Positions 25,401 to 40,400 of a stretch of DNA of 64,000 nucleotides are shown piece by piece. Origin of the DNA: Anoplolepis gracilipes (Eukaryota > Arthropoda > Insecta > Hymenoptera > Formicidae). Position numbers and translations under genes: made by a program. Positions within the stretch are counted from its first letter, which is position 1. Every line of letters starts with the position of its first letter. The stretch lies in contig NC_132970.1 in NCBI RefSeq assembly GCF_047496725.1, forward strand, positions 19,494,001-19,558,000. The letters run 5' to 3'. Below the pieces are notes generated by a model that made no database searches, had not been told where the DNA came from, and worked only from the letters and a program-made list of their open reading frames with translations.

Positions 25401-28400
25401 GAAATAATTTAACTATAACTCTAATAGTAATTATTTTTCATTTCTTATTTTGAGCATCTAAATGATTACAATGGGCATAATTTTAATTGCTTATTAATTA
25501 GTGTTTACTTTACCATCTTCTAAAATTATGTTATTCCAAAATTAGATTATTGAAACGTTTCTCGCTTTTTCATAGAAAATGATATGCAATAATCGCGAAC
25601 TTTTCTGATAACTAATATTTTTTAATTATAAAAACGTCGCAATATGGAGTGTTCAAGAATAAATGATGAGGTTTTAATCAAATTTTTATGAATAACACAA
25701 ATTGAATATTGGTATAAATTTTTTTAATAATAATTTTTATGAATAACACAAATTGAATATTGGTATAAATTTTTTTAATAATAATCAACAACTCAAACAG
25801 TTTCGTCATTTATTCAGTAAATTTCAATATGTGCCCTATTAACAACATGACACATGTCGGAAAATTCAACACTCTTCAATTCCTACACTTGAGAACATTT
25901 GGTGTAATTCTCGCAATTATTTTTATAATTATTTTTGTGGGATGGCATAAATCTTTGATTTCCACACTGTACGCAACATTTTCACAAGAAAATTCGCCTA
26001 AAACATTGTTGGACAAAGATCACAAATTTGTGCTCGGTCAACCATAAGATTCAATTATCCAACGATTTGGTTTAAGCGAGTTTTCTTATAGGGACACGTG
26101 AAAAATGTTGTGTAATTAATATAAAATCAGAGATTTTTTTTTACACCATCTTAGAAATAGAATCATCGAAATATACTCGGACACTCTATATATATTGTAG
26201 AAAAATTTTAAAATACAACATAAAGTACTAACAATAAGTAACTAAGCCACTAAGTTATTAATGCGTTGCTTTCAATCAAACGTTAATTTAAAGAGAAAGA
26301 AATATATATTTATACATGAATTACTTTCTATAAATATATAAATACATGCTATCTTTACAATTATTTTGCAATTTTCAGAATAACATAGTATAGAAGACCT
26401 TTAGAAAAATAAGATAGAAATAATAATATTTTTTTAAGAAAATTATTTACTAAATAATGTCTTTTTAGAATATTATCTTTTCTCTTACTTTTATCATATA
26501 TATTGCAGGAAACTCGAAGTGGTTATATCGTAAGCGCACGCATGTATGTATACACATATTTATAAAGGGTTGGATAATATGTAAAATAAAGAGAAAGATT
26601 GTCATTAAAAAAGTATATTTGTTCTTCAAGTCTTTTTGAGATGAAGACAATGATTATGAAAATAGCCTTGCCGACTTTATAATTCTAAAATTTATAGTTT
26701 ATTTAGTTTTTTTATTAATGTAAAAAAATATTATAATTAAATTTAGATAAACTACTAAGATAAAAATAATGTTAAATGTGAATATGATAATGTTATTAAC
26801 ATGAAAATTGTCATTGTGATTTTAAACATAATTTAATTTGAAAATAGGACCAAAGCTTATTTTCATTATTTTTTTTAAGTGAAATTTTTGTTTTACACAA
26901 ATTTTATTTTATTAAGCATACAAAACTTTATTACTATTTTTATTCTAAAATAATAATTATTTATTAAGGTAAACATAACTTCATATAAAAGAGATTAATT
27001 TATAAAAGACATCCCAACAACTGTGTTAAATAAAGCATATGATTTATTCTTTATTAATATTCTTTATTAATATAAAGAGGCGAGTCTAACAGATGGAAAA
27101 AAAGATGCCTCTTCTCATGTAATATTTATAACTATAACAGAATAGTCACATATGAATTTGTATTATATGAATTTATAACAAACATAAGTGAGTTTGACAT
27201 ATTTAAAATATCCGAGGATCCGTGATATTAATATATTACATCGATAGATGTAATATATTAATAAAATTGCTGATATTTCATATCCGCTACGTCTCATTAA
27301 TATACTAATTAAAGTTCATGCTGGTCTCAATCTCTTGTTTACGATGACGAATATCAAGTATACGTAGGTCTTCTTCCTATACTCGATCGATTCTTTTAAT
27401 TTTAACAGGAACTAATTAACACTTGCTAGACTGCTTTCCTTTGTTATAAGGTAATCTGCTCCGATACTTGTAGGGCGTGATAGACGTAATGAACTGCGTC
27501 ATAGGGCACTTTATCATTCACGGTCTCGCGGACAAAGTAACAGTTAGCGGTACATGATTACACAGAATAAATAGATATTGCTTGAATATACAGAATTAAA
27601 GGGATAAAACTTTTCTTTAAACATCGATATACGAGAGCAATTCAATAAATAAAGTGACAAGATATTCTATATGCGTGCGGTTGATAATGTTACCTTATTT
27701 ATTGAATTACTCTAGTAGAAAATGTTTGTAGGCGATATGTTTTAATATTAATATACTATTTTTACTATAAATGTAATTAACAATGCCATTTAAAACAGAA
27801 TATTGCCATTGATGTGTGCAAGAGTAATGTATTTATATCTTATTAAAAATTTGCGTCTGTATACAGTCGATTTGCCTCGAAACAACTATACTGCCATAGA
27901 AATGAATTGATATTTGAAACTAATTTCTTAATAGCATTTTCAAGTGAAGCAAGTTTGATCGCTGAGAACGATTAAACCCAATTCATCATAAATATATTTT
28001 CAACTAAAAATGAGTTTTAAATTTGATTTTAAATACATAAATAATATAAGGTATATCCCATTTGATGCCATCTTTGCTTTAAAGCTTAAGATTCTTTGCC
28101 TTGATTAATCAATCAAACGTTTTAAAGTATTTCATTGATTAGTCTAATAAGCCAAGTATCCCTAGTAACTTAAAATGGTTTATGATGTCATTAATCGTTC
28201 TTAGGACAATCAAATTTGTTTGGTTTAAAAACGCTATAATAAATTATTCGTTGGACATAATAATCTAAATCTTGACGAAAATAGTTAAGATTGCATGTTG
28301 AAAGGTATCTCTCAATAAAGAATATTGTGCGGAGTGATTTAAAACAATATTTATATAAATATTATTGCTTATAAATATTAATATTTATAAAATTATTAAT

Positions 28401-31400
28401 ATGCTATAAATGTAAAATAGAAAAAGAGTTATGTATAGAAAAATTATTTAATTAATACTTAAATATAAGTAAACAGCGAATTTTTATGTTTCTTATATCA
28501 AATTGTCTGCGAAACTACACGAATCTCACGAACAACTTGTCTGATTTTAGGGCTCGGCGGATTCGAACTACTCGCAGCCGAGCTCAGATCTCTCGCTGGA
28601 CGAGGAGAAGGAAAGCTTGCGACGCGAGAAGGAGAGGCAGGCCCTCAATCAGCTCGAAAAAGCCAGAGTAAGTTCATTGATCCTCCGCGTGTTCCAGTTT
28701 GCTTCGTTTCTTTACAGCTGCGTTTTATCTTTCTTTCTTTTTTTTCTTCTTTCACGCGCTGAATCATTGCATATCGATTGAGCGGATGTAACTTATCATC
28801 CGTCGTATTTCATCATAAACATCGAGAATTTGCATGAAAAGCGACAGAGTTGGATGCGTCTCCGACGAAATGCAATGTCACAAGATAGGGAAAAATAAAA
28901 GTAAAACGCGGCTCACAGTGAAGTGCCAATCAAACGCTTCGCGGAACTTCTTTTCGCGCTTATACTCCAATCATGAAGAAAAATTTATGGAAAAATATGA
29001 TCCGATCTGAGAGCCTTAGATGCGGCAATAATATCGATACTCATCGAAAGATGTTTTATGAAAGAGAAATACGTGGAAAATATTTGACGAAATATTTTTA
29101 CATTTTTTGAACTATTTTACATTTTTTGAATTAAATTTTTACAAAAACAAATATAAAAGAAAAGTAAATGAAATAATTACAAATATTATCTTGTTAAAAA
29201 ATACTCTTAATTAAGATTTAATTATGAGTGTAAAATGAAATATTTATTTGGATGATTTAATTATGAGTTTAAAATAAAATATTTATTTAGAATGTAACAT
29301 TATAACTTATATTTGACGTTACTATATTTATTTGCATTTGATTGTGCTTTATTACACAATTTCAAAGACTTTAATCTTCGCAATTTTTCGGCTGAATATT
29401 TTCAAATAAAGTATGTAAGAAATATTAGTAATTATGGAGAAAGTCATACTTCATCGATTTTATCGCCTCTTAAATATGAGTAGAAAGGGATGCTCTGAGT
29501 AATTTGCAAAAATTAAAGAGTTCAGAAAATATAACAAGTTAAAATTTGACAGTAAGATATATATAAGGTGTATATCATAATAATTTGTTATTTTTGACAA
29601 AAAAAAGTTTATTTACTTGTGACCTTTACGAGCTGTGACCTTTTCGCTATAATTACCAACATTTTTTTATACGTTTTATATTTGGAAATATTCAGTCGAT
29701 TTATTAAACTGCGAAGACTAAAGTTTTTGAAATTAATGAAAATAGCAAAATTAAATGCAAACAAAATTAGGAAATATAGGAACATTAAATGTGAGAATCT
29801 GATCGGCTCAGTCTTCTCCGGCTTAGAAATGAACGGATATTGATTGGCGGGAGACGACCTTCGAGGGATAGTTCGTCGCAATAAAAATGAAAAGCTCTTC
29901 GCCTCGTCGTAATAGTCTTTTATTCTTTATTGAAGAGACGACGTTGTCACTGGCAATGCGTCCACGCATAAGCTGACAATGTGTCGATCGGCCGTGAAGC
30001 TCGCCGACGCGACGCGACGCGATGTAGTGAGCTTTTATTTTCCACTTCATACAAGCGATATAGCTATCCGTATTTGTGTACATATCGCGATATAGAAACT
30101 GCACCGTGACCCGATAGAAAAGTCGATAACACGGGAAAGGGGGCGATGATACGTAACTAAACGTGGTGGTACGCGACGACACCGCGTTGTTTGCCATCGA
30201 CGTTGATAATCATAGCCCGGCTTTTCCCTCCCCCCTCCCGCGCGACCTGAGTAATCGCAGAAGGATTACATTATAAAGTAGATACTTCCAAAAAATCACG
30301 CTAACGTGAAATTGGTTTAATTCAACAAAATATATTGTTTTTTTTTTCTTTATACGTGTCTTTATATGTGTCACGAGATTTGGCAAGAGAACAAAAATTT
30401 CAAATGTTGATATAAAACAAAATACTGCGATATTAATAAAGCGAATGTAATGTAAAATGCATTCGCAAATTTTTCATACAATTTTCAATTTGCATTTTAG
30501 TCAAAGCCGGTAGCGTTTGCAGTGCGGACCAACGTGAGCTATGACGGATCCGTCGACGATGATTCACCCGTCCACGGCTCCGCCGTCAGCTTTGACGTCC
30601 GCGACTTTCTTCACATCAAGGTAAAAGTATATGTTTGCTTATAGCGAATTCGGATGATTCTACTAGTGCTAGTATATATTAGAGATTATTGTACAAATTT
30701 ACAATATAAACTATTATTATTATTATTTATATTGAAAAATAATAGCTCTTTAATATTAATTATACCGGGTTTTTTTGAACACTTGCATGAAATTTATCAT
30801 ATCTCATAAATTTTTTCATATTAAATTCAGGATTTTGAAAAAAATTCAGTTAAATATATTAAAAATTAATATTTATGTAAATGATTATAATGCAAATTTT
30901 GATACTTTTTTATTAGTTATAATTTCTTATTGTGACGTGTTACAAGTTGCACGTACGACAGCAAGCTTCAAATCAAGCTTGAGATTTGTACTTTACATAT
31001 AAACTGCAGAAAACTTTATGCCAAAAAGATTTTAAAGAAAAAACTGGGTTATACGTCATTGTCAGTTAAATATGCTAGAAAGGACGATTTTGTTACTTTT
31101 GCATCAGTAATAACTTCGGATTGCTGCATGTAGCTACGACAACTTAAAGTGATGCTTGAGATTTGTACTTTACATATTAAATGCGAATAATGTTATGCAA
31201 AAAAGATTTTTTGAAATAAATAAATGTTTAGACTCAAATCGATGGATCTCGGTTGCCGGCGATGTAAGTATCCATTTTTTTCAAAAAATCTTTTTGACAT
31301 AATAATTTTCGCATTTTATATAAAGTACAAGTCTCAAAATGCTTGTCGGACAGTGTTATTTTCCTTTTTTAATTACTTAGGCCAATATAAATTTGTGTGT

Positions 31401-34400
31401 GCTATTATACACAAATTTATATCGTACACCTTTGTGTGTACCAGTGCGCACAAGTGCAATTAAGAATTTATTGTTAGATTATTTTTGTGCTATATATTTT
31501 GAAATTATCTTCGCTGATGAACTGCGCATTCTTCCAGGAGAAGTACGACAACAACTGGTGGATTGGCAGGCTCGTGAAAGAGAACTGTGACGTGGGTTTC
31601 ATCCCGTCGCCGGCGAAGCTGGAGGCCTTAAGGTTACAGGCGAGCGCCGCGCGTGGTACGAAAGGCCTGTACTCGACACGAGGAGGGTCTTCAGGGAACC
31701 TTGGCGAGAGTGGTATGCCCTCACGTGGTTCCACACCACCTACGCCAGGTATCCTAGCACGTCCTTCTTTCTTTCCCCCCAAAATTCACGATGTACTCAA
31801 TTCGATGTATCTGATCGGAAACTTTCTCAGCTTGATCCTCGACAGTGTATTACAGGCGGACGGATTATTGCTACAGGCCGGTAGTAAAAAAAATGTGACG
31901 AATAACGTTCGCTTGATATTCTAAGTATCCCACTATTTCAGATACACAAACACCAGCTTTCAGCGCTTATATATCGCCCCGTTTAACATTTTAAATCGAA
32001 GCAATTTCTGCGTAGTCCGCAAGTGAATGAAATTACTCGCACGAATCATGTTTAATATTATAACATTTAAATATAAAATTTTTTTAATATTTTACAATTT
32101 GTCAGAAATTTTGACACTAAATAATATTTCTAACAATTATTTGTTGACACGTAACTATCAAATTGGCAATGAGAGCCATACGCGGATGTTAATGCGTAAA
32201 TATCACATCCGCGTATGGCTCTCATTGCTAATTTGATTTAGTTACGTGTTTGTAAATATTGGAGCCTTATTTATTCGAATTATTTGTTGAAAAATGTGTA
32301 ACGTCCTACACAGGCACGTCAGTGCCTTTGTCATTATCAATGATAAATTTCGCTTAATTTTACTTGTGATGTTACTTCTCTGTTTACAAATATACCCATT
32401 GAGAGTGCATTAGATAGCCAGGAGATGGAATCACATTTCAAATAATTGTGACATCCCTAAGCGGAATTCGGCTGTCAGTTTTGTTTTAAGCTCTACATTT
32501 TTTATATTCAATGGGATTATATACAAACTTATGGTACTCCCCTAGGCTCTCCCTTATCCCTCATCATTGAGGATAATATATTACAAGATTTAGAGAGGAA
32601 AACCCTTGAAACATGAAAATTCGTTGCCTTCTTTTATTTTAGATAACATAGCTCTTGCTATTTCTTCTGACTTGATAAATCATATTATTATTTATTTTTT
32701 AGACATTATGTTTTAGACATTTTTTATTTTTTCCACTCTCGATTATAATTTATAATAAAAGTTAATAAAAGGAAAAATAATAGATTAAACTTTTTTGACA
32801 TCACTATAATTTTAAAAAATAATTATATAATGAGTGATTTCATAAAATAATGTTCTCAGGCAGATATCTTAATTTTTTATTTCCACATTTAGCTTGTCAA
32901 AAAAGAGGCTTGATAGTCAGTCTTTTTATTGTAACACCCTGAGTTACGTTCCAAGAATATCGAGTTGACCATTAAAATTTTAATAAACAAACTGAATTTT
33001 ATTTTTCAATGTTTTCACCAACGTTTTAAAGCATTATTTATTAACAACTTTAAAGATTATTTACTTTATACAAAGAAAAATACTATTAAACACAGCGAAA
33101 AAAACATCTCTTTACTTTACTTTATTGTATAATTCTTTATTACTAAACAATTTACTAATATTATCAAAGATTTCAATGTGATATGGCTTATTTTAGTCTT
33201 AATAAATTACGTAACATATCAAAGTTTATGAAGACACCACTCCTCTAAATCTGTGTGCAATAATGTTGTATATAGATTAATTGCATAAACTGCGATGCAT
33301 TCTATGCAGAGCAGACTAAAAGCTAGTTATTTACTAGGATTTCTGAATCGTAGTCATATAAAAAAAAAATAAATAAAAAACACGAGAAATCATTCCGTTA
33401 TAACTGACCACAGATTAGAATTCAATCATGAATTTAATTGGAATGAAATTGATATTCTAGATAGGGAATCTATTTTTTATAAACATTTAATTTCAGAGAT
33501 GTTGTAAATATGTATAAAAATACAAAAAATTGCTTTAAATTTACAAACAAATACAGAGAATAGTTTAAATGATACTTATATAATTGTAATCTACAAATTG
33601 CCAGAATTCTGAATATCAAGCATATCCGATATATAAAAATACATTTATAATTATTATACTTTTTTAAATTGTTTTATCTTGTCGGAAAGTTTCGTTTGTC
33701 GATTTCTTATCATTACCTGAGTATTTCTTTACGGTAACTATCGAACGAATATTTAGATACATGTAATTTTTGTATAATTTTGTACTTCTTCTCAACATCT
33801 ATTCATCTGGTACTTTTAGTTATTTATTATATGTTCAATTTTGTAATTTACATTACTCCGACTTAATCAATTCTGGGAAGTATTAATATAAATGCTCTGT
33901 AGCATAATTGTTCACAGACAAAAATCACCATATACACTTCTACTAAAAAAAAACTTCTACATTTATCAACTAAGGAGGATTTGATACTGAATATACGTTT
34001 TTATGCACTTCTTAAAGATAAGGGTTTGACCAACTAATACAATGTTAACAAAATTTAAAGATGATTATAATATGTCCGTTCTTTTTTTGACAATTTCCAT
34101 TGATTTTACAATTAATTTTACGTAAACGTTTATATGGTGAAAATGTTTGTGTTTTGTAGTTCTTTTTTATTATTTCGAATTGCGCTGAGGGTGATCTAAA
34201 AAGAGGAAATGTTCGTTATATATATGTTAAAAATTTTTAATATCATTAAGTAAGCGCTCCAACGATTGCGCTGACTCTTGTACGCTATTTTTTTAACTCA
34301 ATTTTATTAAATGTAATATATTTCTTTTTCCTTGCGGTTTACACGGAGATGCGAGCTTCTTTATTTCTGCTCTCTCGCGGAAGAGATTGCTCACTGCTTC

Positions 34401-37400
34401 CTCTTCATTATATACACGCCCTAGTTAGTTTTTAATACATTGCTAAAATCATTAAGGTAAGTCCTTATTCATGCTACTCATAGCACATCTGCGATTTTTA
34501 GTGCTGCTGTAGCTAGCTGCTGATCTTTGATAGCCGCTACTATAAGCAAAAACACATAGCATAAATTAGTGAATTATATCTACGCTGCATCACATCAGTT
34601 GAATGCTTCTTGATAGCTTCTTTGAGAGAAAGAGGGACTTATCGTTCACGAGAGAATCAAACGAGATTTTGAATAACTGCAAACATATTCTTTTAACAGG
34701 TGACGACAGTGACAGTGTCGGCAACGTACGGCCCGGCAAAGCGACCCTGACGACACCACCTGCTAAGGAGAAACGGAAGAACTTCTTCAAGAAGCCGGTA
34801 AACATTCAGCGGATCAGACTGTCGCGATTATCTAACGCACCATGCACATATTGCTTCTTGAGCTTTTACACTTGAGCTTAAATGCTGTACGCACACTGAC
34901 GTGATGTTCAACGATGCATCATGCGTAATAATGAATATCACACTGTGATGTTAGAAAATCTAAAAATTCGACAACCGTAGGTTTGTTCGTTTCGATATTG
35001 TTTACTCTCTGCTTTAGAATAGTTTATTTAATTCTTTTTATTTAACACACCATTTTTACACAATGAAGATAATTGCATCTAGTAGACGCACGATGCATCA
35101 GATTCTCTCACACTTGTTAGGCATCCAACTAATCCTGTCTAATATTCCTATCTAATTGCTTGACTTTGCAACTTTATATTGTATCCATATTGAAACGTTT
35201 TGTCTTTAGTATTATTTTATAACATTGTTAGATATTTATTCTTTAGCGAAAACAGTTATATTGGATAAGAAACATAACTTCACTGGATGCAGATAAATTT
35301 GAAGTTATAACGATAGCATTAAAAATTCGATTAATTATTAAATATATTTTTGTATAAAAGATGTTTCTCTAACAAATAAGACAAATTTGCCAGTCAATGC
35401 CAAAAAATATTACATCTTTCTCAAATTCTATAAGCATATGTTTGTTTATATTTTGAAATCATGAATACAGTTCTAAAAATATCATTCAAGTATTTTCAGT
35501 CCGATTAATCTTTTTACAACATATCATATTTAAATCACTTATTGTTAGTATATAATTTTATTACACATTAAATTATTTTTATTATCCGAATTACCAGAAA
35601 ATGCGAAACATGCATGTATTTTCTTCTCATAGCACATTACATCATATATTGTGTCAATACACATAACACGTTAATGCAGATAACGACTGGTAAATATTCT
35701 ATCATGTACATTTTAACACTCTGCTTTCTTAAACTGAATTAATGAAGATATCACTGATTAAAGCAGTGACAAAATTTCGCCGAAAATTAATAAGTATTTT
35801 CCTGATTTTCAATGAAAATATAAGAGAGATTTTATTGAAAGACCACTAACTGATTCTTCTTATTGTCAGCAAGTAATTTCACCGTTTGCAGTGCTATAAC
35901 TGAAATCACTGCTTATCAGTAATAAATATAGTACATTGATTCTTTTTAAGAAAGTGTTAATCAATTTTTTTTCACCACGCGTACAGCGTTCAACGATCAT
36001 CTTTGTCCGGAGCCGCGCATCGTGATGAAAATTGTTCACCGCCGTAGGATAGAATTTAGCTAATGCGATTAAGAGGCCTTAATTAATACCTTAGTTCAAT
36101 ATAGTAGTTACTAACATACTGCTTGGCCAAAGTACCTTCTGCTCGAGGAGGATATTTCATAAGCGGGCGTTCAAGGAAGAACTTTGGCCGTGCAGGAGGT
36201 CGCATGTGTCAAATTGACATGGCCATTAACTGATTTCAATGTTTCAATGTTGCATACCGTGCTCACACGCAGTCCTACGTAAGTGAGACTATCCTGGGGC
36301 CGATACCGGCGAACGGGGCTCGTCTTGATTGGCCGGACTGATCGTTTTCTCGAATTTTCAGGAAACGACGACCCCCTACGACGTGGTACCATCTATGAGG
36401 CCCGTGGTGTTGGTCGGACCGTCGCTAAAGGGTTACCAAGTGACAGATATGATGCAGAAGGCGCTCTTCGATTTCCTTAAACATCGCTTCGAAGGCAGGT
36501 CTGTCTCGATTCTTTAGATTCATCTCTATTAATTTCAAACAGGAACTAATCCTCTTTTTACATTTCTGCACAATAAATAAAAATAGCTGTTAATTCTAGC
36601 AAACTACTTTTTATTATATTAGTATATTAGTAAGACAAAACAGACGTTCTGTTTGTCATTAATTCTCTCTCTCTATCGCTCAGTTTTATATAACCCAGTT
36701 TAAATAAAAAAAAAAAAAAAAAAAAAAAATACTAGCATGCTATGCATACTAAACATGTCGTATAAATTTTTAAGCATTAAAAAATTAATATTTAACTTGT
36801 ATTTCTTTTATATTATTAATTGCATAAAAATTGTTGATTATTACAGAATTATTATCACGAGGGTAATGGCAGATATTTCGTTAGCAAAAAGATCCTTGCT
36901 GAACAATCCGACTAAAAGAGCAATCATGGAACGATCAACCAGCAGGAGCAGCTGTTTAGCGGAAGTTCAGCAAGAGATCGAAAGGATCTTTGAACTTGCT
37001 AGAACTCTGCAGGTTTGTAAAAGGATATTTTAAAGCAATATTTTTGTACAAAATTTTTCTATCTTATTATATTAGATGTAATAAAATTAATCCATTTCGA
37101 ATAAGTCAATCAATCAAGTTTAATGTACGCTTTCAGCTAGTTGTTTTGGACTGCGATACCATAAACCATCCGTCGCAGTTGGCGAAGACCAGCCTGGCGC
37201 CCACGATTGTCTATTTAAAAATTTCTTCGCCGAAAGTTCTGCAGAGGCTGATTAAAACCCGAGGAAAGTCGCAGATACGTCACCTCAGTGTGCAGATGGT
37301 GGCCGCGGAAAAACTGGCGCAATGTCCGCCAGATATGTTCGACGTCATCCTGGATGAAAATCAATTAGAGGAGGCGTGCGATCACGTGGCCGAGTATCTG

Positions 37401-40400
37401 GAAGCATATTGGAGGGCGACGCATCCGCCAGATTTTACCTCGGTGCCACGCGCCGTGCCTGCACCTGACGCACCGACGGATACATACACGCAACGCGTGC
37501 CATCAGGTATCATGATTATTTCACAGAGATCAGGGAAAGATTATTCATCGGTTATAAATCATTTTTTTTTAAATTCTAGACTGCCAAATATGTATTTCAT
37601 ATATCTCAGTTTAATAGTTTAAGGCAATCGATTTCCACGATTCTCTCGACGTTAATAATTTAAATTATAAAAGCGAAATATTCGTCTTTCAAAAAGATGA
37701 TAATAAATACAGAAAATTTCTAATAGATCAAAAATGTTTTTGTTTTCGAACAAAATATCTATTTTGAGATAATAGAAAGATTTTAAATAGCAGATGTGCG
37801 AGGGCAGAGATATACTCGCAAGCCAATACTTCGGTCATTCGATAATAGTTCTGTGGAAATTGTCCAAGATTGTCAAGCAACATAGGAAATAATGTAAAAC
37901 TGACGGTGATTTATCATGATATATCGCTTTTGGCAGTGACACATAGTACGAATTGACGCGTAATACGTCGATTGACGTTTTTGGCACTGCCGACCGGAAA
38001 TAGGGCTCGTCTATGAACATATTTGGCAATGCACATAGTTAGTTAGTGACCGAAATATTGACTTCGTCGAAATTATGTATTATGTTATTCAGAAAAAATA
38101 ATTTTTAAGACGTTAATTATTTCGTATTCTCTATCTCGTAGTATTTAATATAATATAAGCCATTCTTTTTCATTTTGATTGTTTCGTGATGTCCTCTTTC
38201 AACATCCTGATTTTCGCTCGTGCCTTTTAACCTACTCAAAAATTTAACAAGACCCAATTTCGCCACTAACACTCGATACTTTCTTCTTGTCCTCTCAGGT
38301 GCCCCTCATGAGCCTTATTATCATCGAAGAGGTAAAACCAATATTTTCCTCGAGCATGTATCTCTGCATACATACACTTTACCTCTTGTTTTTATCTTTA
38401 TCTAGCAAATGGATCGCTAATTTTGCATGTAGACGTATTACATAAATTCGTCTTAGATAATTGAGTCCCATCTTTACAAAAACCTGTTGAACATAGACGT
38501 TGCATCTTGTAAAAATTTATACATATCTTTATATATATTTTTTTTTTTTTTTTTTGTGTTATCGATATTGAATATTGCATATTCAAGAATTTTTATTATC
38601 TTACTGTTGCACGCTATTCGATACGCAAAATATAGCAATTCTTACACAATTGTTATATCGATGTTCCAGATTGTTGCGGTAGAAAAGTTATGTAACATTT
38701 TTCTGTTACATTATCTTTTATAATTTAAATTTCTCTTAATTATATAAGAGATAGTTAATTATTCGTTTGTTATGACAACTTAAATATGTCAGTAAATACG
38801 CATTTTTGCACAGACGATTATTATATAAAATCTTTTAAGTATGCACATGTAGAAAATTTTTATATTATTTATAATTTTATTTTAAACTTTTATTTATTAT
38901 GTATTAATCTCTATACAAATCGTAGAGGATGTTTCTATCGGACAGGTGCTATTTAATAGTCTTCCAACTTTGTACTCTCAATTCTGTCTTAACTCGTCTC
39001 TTAAAAGAGTAACTCTGTGACAGCTAAAGTTGCCTCCGCATTTATCACATATTCGCTTATCATCGAATAAATATCATCTTATCCTGACATATATTTCTTT
39101 TCAGCGGCAATGTACGGATCGAACGTACGGATTGATACGAACTTGTATCCAGTGCAGTAAGACCGGGCGCGTTTATCTCTCTGTTAGTGCGGACAATTCT
39201 ACGTTTCGTTTTTATTTGTGCACACTCGCTCGTCTAACCTTTTTCGTACAGTTACCAGAAAATTTCATTTCCCCTATAATTAATTTAATATATTTAATAA
39301 TTATTAAATACATGCTTATCTTAATATAATTTTTAATTGCAACTTATTTCGTATTTAAAGTACATTGTACTTTATTATTAAAATCATAAATGAATTTAAT
39401 TCAAATAAATTTCAATCTAAGCATGAGAGAATACGTGAATACAAATTCTCATATAATTTTCAATGATTTTTTTTTAGATATATAGTTATTGTCCGAAAAT
39501 GAATGGTAAGGTTTCAATCGATTTTTATATAAATAATACAAACTAAATATTGGTATAATTTTTTTTTAGTAATAATCAGCAACTCAACACAATTTTATTA
39601 CCTATTCAGCAAATTTCGATATGTGCTCCATTAAATATTCAGTTTATGTTATTTATAAAAATCAAGTGAAACCATTTATTCTTGGACATGTATATATGAA
39701 ATTCTTTAAAACTTTTAAAAATAGAAAATTTGCAAGCGTAGAATTTATTGTAATATTTTTTTCATAAATATTGCGTACAATGGAACCTATTGTTTTTCAT
39801 TTTAAAGTTCATTCTTTGTGTTTTATGGAAATCATAAATGCTCGAAAAAAGTTGCAAAAGCGCGTGCTTTCAAGTCAACGCCAAATTAACGCCAAAGCTA
39901 TTGCGCGATTGCGCGAGGCAGAGAGCCAATGATAGCTATACTCCATTTGCGAGTTCTCTCTTATTTATCTCTTTCGCGATCATACTCATCATCAATTTCT
40001 AAATTCTCTACGTTGCAGTAACAAAGATTAATGTGCAAACAAAGTCTGCCAGAATTGTTTTATCTGCGAGGATGCTGCAAATGGCACGCGCAGACTATAG
40101 GCCCTGTTATTATCAGCAACGAGCTCTGACTCCGATGTTCTCTTTGTTTACGTATAAAAGTGGAGGCGGTGGCTGCAACGGGAATCATCCGAAAACAGAG
40201 CCAATACAGCTATGGTCGTGGTGACCAAGAGAGCAAGAAACAGTCGAGTTAAGAAGGTCCGAACGTACCTATTGTTGTGCGGTCGCTTCTACTTCCTCCT
40301 TCCATCGCGCGGATGCGATTTTATGCGGCCGAGAGTTTTTTACACACTGTCCCGTGAATATTAATTCCGGGTGTGGATGAGATTGAGAGAGTTAGAGACT

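Larger units (their letters stand above)
24534..28550. other. Ca-beta intron, AT-rich
   Basis: The intron from the proximal first coding exon to the GSADSNYSQ exon. It is AT-rich and carries a 51-nt tandem duplication (25681), sequence related to the MITE-like element at 39.5 kb, and a perfect short palindrome at 27227-27262. No further exon is supported. Confidence 0.6.

Noticed and set aside
29823..30197. 124-codon minus-strand frame within a Ca-beta intron
   Set aside because: No recognisable motif; a GC-richer intronic patch is enough to explain it.
31749..31924. Extension of the SH3 exon to 31924
   Set aside because: The consensus donor at 31749 in phase 1 matches the next exon, and the extension lacks family similarity; at most it is an intron-retention product.
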